A DNA stretch of 11,606 bases, from contig WFMX01000263.1 of the NCBI GenBank assembly GCA_015488875.1, forward strand, positions 1-11,606, read 5' to 3'. The stretch is from Campylobacterota bacterium. Its GTDB lineage: Bacteria > Campylobacterota > Campylobacteria > Campylobacterales > Sulfurovaceae. Below are positions 6,441-11,606 of the stretch, in pieces; the first letter of the stretch is position 1, and each line of letters starts with the position of its first letter. A program made the position numbers and the translations under genes. A model generated the notes under the pieces. It was not told the origin of the DNA. It did not search any database and saw only the letters and a list, made by a program, of their open reading frames with translations.

Positions 6441-9400
6441 TTATGTCAATTTGACACTATAAGCCTTTAGGGTCAAAGGCACAGCAGGGCGTTTTATGTG
6501 TACTGGTCTTCTGAGAATATCACTGCTATCTAGTGGTCGTGTCAATTTGTCTCTCCACTCTTGATACACTTTGAAGTTATTTTCATAATCGACATATATA
6601 TCACCTATCTTATCCTCTTTGGAGGCTTTTGTGATAGTGATCTTTTGATGCCAAGCATGGTTACCAGCGATTGGGTCTGGATGTGAAGCTGCTACAGCAT
6701 TTTGCCAAGCACCACTGAGTCCATCCCACCAAATATTATCTAGATCTTTATTGTACTCTTTGAACTGCCAAGTCTCTCTTCTGTTCATCATAGCTTGATC
6801 TATACCCTCTTTTGGCTTGAGTGTACCTATCTTGCCGTCCATTGTCATCTCATAGAGAGGAGCACCGAGACCCATGACACCAAGCTTCTGCTTGAAGCCA
6901 GGGATATCTACTGCATTTTTGAGCTTCCATCTACCTGCATGGTGAGAGCAAGCCGTCACACCTGGCATAGTACCCTCTGTAGGTACAGCCATAGCTATAA
7001 AGTAACCTGACTCTAGTCCTGAAACTGTATCACTAATGGTACACTTGATAGCATCACCTCTCTTGATACCTAGTCTCTTGGCATCCTGAGTATTGATCCA
7101 TACAGGGTTATGGTTTTGAGATATCTCCATCAAGTGCTTAGAGTTGACTGATCTTGTATGGATATTATAAGATAGTCTAAAGACTGTGTTGAGTGCGAAC
7201 TCGTTATCTTTCTCCATAAAGTCATGGTGTACTTGTGACACTACATGCACCATCTTCTTTCTCTGCTCTTTTGTGGTCGGGTATATAGGTATAGCATACT
7301 CTGGCCACTTCCATTCTTTGAACCACTCAGAGTAGAACTCTAGCTTTTTACTTAGAGTATGGTATCCTTGTTTGATCTCGCCATTGACTTCTACACCGAT
7401 AGCTTTTTTGCCACCAAAGACATGATCTTCTACTAGCAGTGTACCATACTCATCTTTCTCTACATCACTAGGATCATACTCATGACCGTGAGCTACATAC
7501 TTGCCATCTTTGATATGCAAGTCTCTCTCTTGTGGTCTATAGATATTGTCCTCTTCTAGCCAAGTACCTCTATCTCTCATCATCTCATAGTTTGGATATT
7601 TTGAGTCAGGATAAGCTATCTTTGCAGCTTTTCTGAGATTTGGCAATTTATCAAATGCTGCTTGATACCACTCTGGTATGGTTACTGCACGAGTCGGATC
7701 CTCTTTAGAAGCCCAATACTTTCTCACGCCCAAGCTACCATCTGGATCTACATGATGTACCATAATGTTTGCCCAAAATTCTACCTCTTCCCAAACTTCA
7801 CCAAGACCTGATGCGATATGAGCTTCTAGTGTAGCTCTCGCTGGGTTTTTAGCTTTCCATCCCATCTTCTCTAGTGCTACCCTGAGTGCAGGCTGACGGA
7901 AGCTAAGCCATCTTGCTGGTTTTGTTCCTTCAGATGATTGGTCATGTCTCTCACCTGCAAGTCCTACAGGCAGTATAAAGTCACAGTACCAGTTAGTCTC
8001 TGACCAAGTTGGAGATAGATTCATACTCAACTCTATCTTATCCTCTCTTTTGAGGACTTCTATCCATCTAAATCCATCTGGATTAATCCAAACTGGATTA
8101 TGCATTCTAGGGATCCATACTGAAAGTTTTTTCGGTACGCTTGTGAGTCCTTTGTCGGTCCACTTCTTTTGCCACTCATCATCCATAAGAAGATGTGGCA
8201 TAATATGTGCCATTTCATAGGTACTGAGTGGATACTCAGGAGGCCAAGCGATCTCATTCCAGACATCTACTCTAGGTGGTCTCTCACCAGATACAGTAGC
8301 AGCATCACCCTTTCCATTGACAGATATAACATGCCAGTGGTGAAGTCCTACATTGCCTACATCTCCAGACATAGCTCCTCTGAGTACAAATGGCAAGAAA
8401 CCTGCTCTTGTATTCATCCATCCACCTCTGTGACCTATGGTTCCAGCTCTCCAAAGGAAAGTTGAAATTCTCTCACCAGCATCTATGAACATATCATATA
8501 GTTTCTCTACGAGTCTAGCTTCGACTCTACACTCTTTGACTACAAAGTCAAGTGTGTATGGACTATACATTTCGCCTATCATAGTGATAAACTCTTCGTA
8601 GCTGTCGCCCTCAGGTACTGACTTGATATACCCTTTGCCGACTAGGTATGAGAGGTAGTCTCTATCTTTCATCAGTCTATCCCAGTTTACCCAGTTTTTG
8701 ACAAATGAGTGATCTACTAGACCTTTACCATCTTTGCCTTTTTCGTTGAGTATACGGTTTGCTAGGTAGAGGTAGAGTGCTGCCTCTGTACCTGGCCATG
8801 TTGGTATCCATAGGTCTGCCATACCAGCTGAGTTGGACATTCGTGGATCCATCACTACTAGCTTGGCACCTTTTCTTCTGGCATCTGCTATAAATGCAGC
8901 AGATTGCTGGAAGTAGTGTCCTGCATCAGCAGCATGTGATGATTGCAAAAATATCAGTTTGGCATTTGCCCAATCTGGAGAGTTTCTATCATCATTTGCC
9001 CACTGTATAGTACCCTCTCTAGCACCTGCACTACAGATGTTTGTGTGAGAGTTGTATCCATCGCAGCCCATTGAGTGAGGTACTCTATGACCGAAGCCAT
9101 TTTCATTTGGTCTACCTACATGAAGCATGATCTGCTTTTTGGAGAGTTCGTCACCATGCTTGAGGGTATCATGTATCTTTTTACCGATATCTTTCATAGC
9201 ATCGTCCCAAGAGACTCTCACCCACTTGCCTTCACCTCTTTTTGAGCCTGGGGCTCTTTTGAGTGGGAAAGGGATACGATCTGGATCATACATTTGTGAT
9301 TGTGCTGCATAACCTTTGGCACAGTTACGACCTCTAGCACCTGCATGAAGAGGGTTACCCATATATTTACGAACTTTAAGATCTCTAGGGTCTTGTGATT

Positions 9401-9788
9401 TTTTATATATACCGATATCTACCCAAGCAGTAAGTCCACATTGTGCTTCACAGTTGGAGCAGGCAGTTGGCACTATCATATACTCTGTAGCTTTTATTCC
9501 ATTTGGATTGCCTTCGCTCTGTATACCATTTCTACTAGTACCGCCTCTTTTCCAGTCATCACCATCTAGCTCTTTGAAACTATCCCACTCTGCAAGTGGT
9601 GGATAGAACGATAGAGTTTTTGGTGTAGGTGTAAATTTGCTATCATCTGCCATAGCAGGAGTAGTAGCAATAGTCTCAAATACACCTTTTGCCATCGCAG
9701 CTCCCGCCACTGTATAGGCAGTACCTTTTAGGAATGATCTTCTACTCTCTATAAAAGAGGGTTTTTCGTTGTTCATTGTTTTTGTCAT
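6441..9788 (-). CDS. Tat-exported molybdopterin oxidoreductase catalytic subunit (Psr/Sre/Ttr/Soe-like), 1115 aa
   Basis: Catalytic subunit of a complex iron-sulfur molybdoenzyme. A twin-arginine signal S-R-R-S-F-L-K (15-21), hydrophobic stretch and A-M-A site (45-47) send it folded to the periplasm. The FS0 [4Fe-4S] cluster is bound by C110-x2-C113-x3-C117 and C156. C252 (N-I-C-S-A-G) sits where the molybdenum ligand is expected. Pterin-binding segments follow, and the C-terminal domain starts near 900 (H-N-P-V-W-I-N, G-I-K-R-G-D) with A-C-S-H-H-A-G-R-W. At 1115 residues it is far longer than PsrA or PhsA (about 750-800) and nearer tetrathionate or archaeal/Aquifex-type sulfur reductases, with added sequence in the middle third. 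It is last in the operon, 14 nt after the membrane subunit, with SD AAGGAGG. Substrate unassigned: polysulfide, sulfur, tetrathionate or sulfite are all possible. Confidence 0.9.
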   Translation of the reverse strand: MTKTMNNEKPSFIESRRSFLKGTAYTVAGAAMAKGVFETIATTPAMADDSKFTPTPKTLSFYPPLAEWDSFKELDGDDWKRGGTSRNGIQSEGNPNGIKATEYMIVPTACSNCEAQCGLTAWVDIGIYKKSQDPRDLKVRKYMGNPLHAGARGRNCAKGYAAQSQMYDPDRIPFPLKRAPGSKRGEGKWVRVSWDDAMKDIGKKIHDTLKHGDELSKKQIMLHVGRPNENGFGHRVPHSMGCDGYNSHTNICSAGAREGTIQWANDDRNSPDWANAKLIFLQSSHAADAGHYFQQSAAFIADARRKGAKLVVMDPRMSNSAGMADLWIPTWPGTEAALYLYLANRILNEKGKDGKGLVDHSFVKNWVNWDRLMKDRDYLSYLVGKGYIKSVPEGDSYEEFITMIGEMYSPYTLDFVVKECRVEARLVEKLYDMFIDAGERISTFLWRAGTIGHRGGWMNTRAGFLPFVLRGAMSGDVGNVGLHHWHVISVNGKGDAATVSGERPPRVDVWNEIAWPPEYPLSTYEMAHIMPHLLMDDEWQKKWTDKGLTSVPKKLSVWIPRMHNPVWINPDGFRWIEVLKREDKIELSMNLSPTWSETNWYCDFILPVGLAGERHDQSSEGTKPARWLSFRQPALRVALEKMGWKAKNPARATLEAHIASGLGEVWEEVEFWANIMVHHVDPDGSLGVRKYWASKEDPTRAVTIPEWYQAAFDKLPNLRKAAKIAYPDSKYPNYEMMRDRGTWLEEDNIYRPQERDLHIKDGKYVAHGHEYDPSDVEKDEYGTLLVEDHVFGGKKAIGVEVNGEIKQGYHTLSKKLEFYSEWFKEWKWPEYAIPIYPTTKEQRKKMVHVVSQVHHDFMEKDNEFALNTVFRLSYNIHTRSVNSKHLMEISQNHNPVWINTQDAKRLGIKRGDAIKCTISDTVSGLESGYFIAMAVPTEGTMPGVTACSHHAGRWKLKNAVDIPGFKQKLGVMGLGAPLYEMTMDGKIGTLKPKEGIDQAMMNRRETWQFKEYNKDLDNIWWDGLSGAWQNAVAASHPDPIAGNHAWHQKITITKASKEDKIGDIYVDYENNFKVYQEWRDKLTRPLDSSDILRRPVHIKRPAVPLTLKAYSVKLT

Positions 9789-9802
9789 TTACTTTCTCCT
9801 CC

Positions 9803-10750
9803 TTAACTTAACGATAACATTTGTGGGATTTTTAGCCACACATCTTTTGCAAGATATAGACCTATCAGTGCCAATATAGCAGCAAATCTCATAAGTGTTT
9901 TGTTATCACTCTTCATATTTGATACACTCAAGAAGAATGGAGCTATATATCCAAGTGCCATAGCCATCCAAAACTGTACATTATACGCACCGCCCGTATG
10001 GACATACTCTAATGTAGCTTCTGCCTCTGCTGATTTGAATGAGAAAAAGTACTCACCCATGTACATAGTAAAGCTAAAAAATACCGACATAGCAAGTACT
10101 AGTGATAGATCTTTTCTCGCCTCTCTTGTCCAATCATTAGAGATAAAAATAAGAGCTGCCGATCCAGCCATAAATGCTGCTAGCAACATCTGCATAAGCT
10201 CTGTTGGTGCTTGCCACAACTCTCTAGCACTAGACTCTGCCATGATGATAGCAGTATATAGTGTCACAGGTATAGCAAGAAATACTACAAATGGAAACAA
10301 CTTCTCATATAATGCACTATTTGCTCTGAGACTCTTGGCTGGACCACTGTGTCTACCTGCTTCAGGGAATGCATCCAATCCACCAATGACCATCAATACT
10401 GTAATCAAAGCAGTAAATAGCGATGCCATCCAAGCACCTACGGTGATAGCTGAAGTCCAATGAGGATGAAGGAAGATATTTACCATTCTATACGGATGAT
10501 GTAGATCAGTCAGGGTGAAGAGTAGAAATATATTGAGGAAGATGAATGAAATCAACGGCATGAGCCATCTAAGATTTGGCATATCCTCTTTTTTGTGTCT
10601 ATATAGTAGATATGCTCCTATGAGTATAACTCCTGTACCGACACTCTTTGCCCACATATTTAGTGTAATCATCCAACCCCAAATAATACCTGGAAGTGCT
10701 ACATCCAATGTAACAACAGCGTGTGTTGCATTAATACCATGCTCTACCAT
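9803..10750 (-). CDS. NrfD/PsrC-type membrane anchor and quinone-site subunit, 315 aa
   Basis: Integral membrane subunit that exchanges electrons between the menaquinone pool and the iron-sulfur subunit. I count eight to nine hydrophobic helices, at about 18-34, 37-51, 61-80, 99-123, 150-170, 183-204, 213-234, 257-277 and 286-303. The family motif T-D-L-H-H-P-Y-R (81-88) follows the third helix, matching the D-L-x-R/H-P-x-R segment near the quinone site of PsrC-like proteins. Length is normal for the family (about 310-350). Its ATG overlaps the stop of the iron-sulfur gene by one base (TAATG), with a strong AAGGAGG 6 nt upstream, so it is translationally coupled. There is no haem-binding cytochrome b pattern, so it is the NrfD class rather than a NarI/FdnI class anchor. 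Confidence 0.92.
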   Translation of the reverse strand: MVEHGINATHAVVTLDVALPGIIWGWMITLNMWAKSVGTGVILIGAYLLYRHKKEDMPNLRWLMPLISFIFLNIFLLFTLTDLHHPYRMVNIFLHPHWTSAITVGAWMASLFTALITVLMVIGGLDAFPEAGRHSGPAKSLRANSALYEKLFPFVVFLAIPVTLYTAIIMAESSARELWQAPTELMQMLLAAFMAGSAALIFISNDWTREARKDLSLVLAMSVFFSFTMYMGEYFFSFKSAEAEATLEYVHTGGAYNVQFWMAMALGYIAPFFLSVSNMKSDNKTLMRFAAILALIGLYLAKDVWLKIPQMLSLS

Positions 10751-11514
10751 TAGTGACCTCCTTCTTCTTCATGAGACTCATCATCTTGAGTGGTTTTCTC
10801 GAAATCCATGAAACTCTTATTGTCATATTTCTCTTCACCTTTAAACGGCTCTAAAAATCTATCAAGGACACTCTCGTGAGGGTCACCGATGTGCTTTAGA
10901 TGGGTTATGTTGTTGAAGAGTCCATATCCCTCAAGTCTCTCATGTGCTAGAGGATTAAGCGTCTGATTACCGCCACCTACATAAAAATGTTTTGGGGTAG
11001 TATTTTTTTCAGGTTTTCTGACCTGTACGCCACCTTGATGCTCCATGATATATAGAGATATATTGCTTGTGTCATCATCCAAATCACCAAATATATTGGC
11101 TTGAACAGGACAAGCTACTACACATGCTGGCATCATACCGCTCTCTACACGGTGAGCACAATATGTACACTTATCAGCTGTGTTTGTCTCAGGATCCATA
11201 TAGATAGCACCATAAGGACAAGCCATCATACATCCTGCACATCCTATACATCTAGAGCTATCGACATTGACTATACCATTCTCCAAGTAATGCAGTGCAG
11301 AGACAGGACAAATTCTTTCACATGGTGCATTTTCGCAATGATTACACCTTAGTGGTGTAAAATTTCTGGATGCATCAGGGAATGTACCCACATCTATATA
11401 TTTGACACGCAATCGCCAAGTGCTTAATGGAACTTCATTTTCCACTTTACACGCAACTTCACAACCCTTACATCCCATACAGAGATTTAGGTCAACCAAG
11501 AAACCTAGTTTCAT
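10750..11514 (-). CDS. Four-cluster 4Fe-4S electron-transfer subunit (PsrB/DmsB-like), 254 aa
   Basis: Iron-sulfur subunit that wires the molybdenum subunit to the membrane subunit. Sixteen cysteines fall into four ferredoxin motifs: C12/15/18/22, C57/60/65/69, C89/92/95/99 and C116/119/131/135. The last has the long C-x2-C-x11-C-x3-C spacing typical of the DmsB/PsrB/NrfC family. It has no signal peptide, as expected for a partner co-exported with the Tat-bearing catalytic subunit. After about residue 145 comes a low-complexity charged tail ending in E- and H-rich residues, unlikely to bind a cluster. It is the first gene of the operon, with AAGGAGG 4 nt before ATG and a promoter within 65 nt. 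Gene order iron-sulfur, membrane, catalytic is the reverse of the classical psrABC order. Confidence 0.93.
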   Translation of the reverse strand: MKLGFLVDLNLCMGCKGCEVACKVENEVPLSTWRLRVKYIDVGTFPDASRNFTPLRCNHCENAPCERICPVSALHYLENGIVNVDSSRCIGCAGCMMACPYGAIYMDPETNTADKCTYCAHRVESGMMPACVVACPVQANIFGDLDDDTSNISLYIMEHQGGVQVRKPEKNTTPKHFYVGGGNQTLNPLAHERLEGYGLFNNITHLKHIGDPHESVLDRFLEPFKGEEKYDNKSFMDFEKTTQDDESHEEEGGH

Positions 11515-11537
11515 GCTTCCTCCTTAATTTAGCTAAA

Positions 11538-11554
11538 CTTATTATTGTAATAAG
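11538..11554. promoter_or_regulatory. Palindrome over the -10 region of the molybdoenzyme promoter
   Basis: A perfect 7-bp inverted repeat, CTTATTA and TAATAAG around TTG, covers the predicted -10. Placement and symmetry suit a dimeric repressor site, but the protein is unknown. Confidence 0.45.
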
Positions 11555-11576
11555 CACCTCTTAAATGCTATTTCAA
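11544..11576 (-). promoter_or_regulatory. Promoter of the molybdoenzyme operon
   Basis: On the minus strand TTGAAA (11571-11576) is followed after 17 nt by TTATTA (11548-11553), a reasonable sigma-70 pair. An overlapping alternative -10 is TACAAT (11544-11549). Transcription would begin near 11540, leaving a leader of about 25 nt. Confidence 0.5.
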
Positions 11577-11580
11577 GAGG
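11557..11580. promoter_or_regulatory. Palindrome over the -35 region of the molybdoenzyme promoter
   Basis: An imperfect inverted repeat, CCTCTTAAAT and ATTTCAAGAGG-type arms with one mismatch, spans the predicted -35. It could be an operator or activator site; its sequence differs from the palindrome at the -10. Confidence 0.45.
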
Positions 11581-11606
11581 CTTGCTTGTACTTTAGTTTA
11601 TTAGAT

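Noticed and set aside
9900..10463. A 187-aa plus-strand frame
   Set aside because: It mirrors the membrane subunit gene, has no family features, and the minus-strand protein is clear.

Overview
The window reads as a chromosomal segment of a sulfur-metabolising, microaerobic or anaerobic member of the Campylobacterota (Sulfurimonas/Sulfurovum-type). Three things point there: AT-leaning DNA rich in AGA and ATA codons; a response regulator whose DNA-binding half matches HsrA (Helicobacter) and CosR (Campylobacter) almost residue for residue; and the gene order regulator, ferredoxin, Ppx/GppA phosphatase, known from Campylobacter. The genus is an inference. All nine intact genes lie on the minus strand, so transcription runs from high to low coordinates.

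Region 1 (11606 to 6409) is a three-gene molybdoenzyme operon. A promoter overlapped by two palindromes precedes a four-cluster ferredoxin-like electron-transfer subunit, an NrfD/PsrC-type membrane quinone-site subunit and a very long (1115 aa) Tat-exported molybdopterin catalytic subunit. The genes are tightly coupled and carry strong Shine-Dalgarno sites. Together they should form a membrane-bound, periplasm-facing quinone-linked oxidoreductase of the polysulfide/sulfur/tetrathionate reductase or sulfite dehydrogenase group. The substrate cannot be read from the sequence. A 10-bp-stem hairpin follows the last gene.

Region 2 (about 6440 to 5875) has no intact gene. It holds a cluster of REP-like folded repeats, a decayed plus-strand helix-turn-helix tail resembling the C-terminus of a REP-associated transposase, and the promoter of the next operon.

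Region 3 (5874 to 21) looks like one transcription unit: HsrA/CosR-type regulator, a full sensor histidine kinase overlapping it, an 8Fe ferredoxin, a Ppx/GppA phosphatase, an FkbH-like HAD/GNAT protein and an acyl carrier protein that probably continues past the window edge. The most notable point is that the regulator keeps its phosphoacceptor aspartate and has a kinase beside it, whereas its Helicobacter relative is an orphan lacking that aspartate. The last two genes probably load a small acyl unit onto the carrier protein for a glycan, lipid or secondary metabolite pathway.
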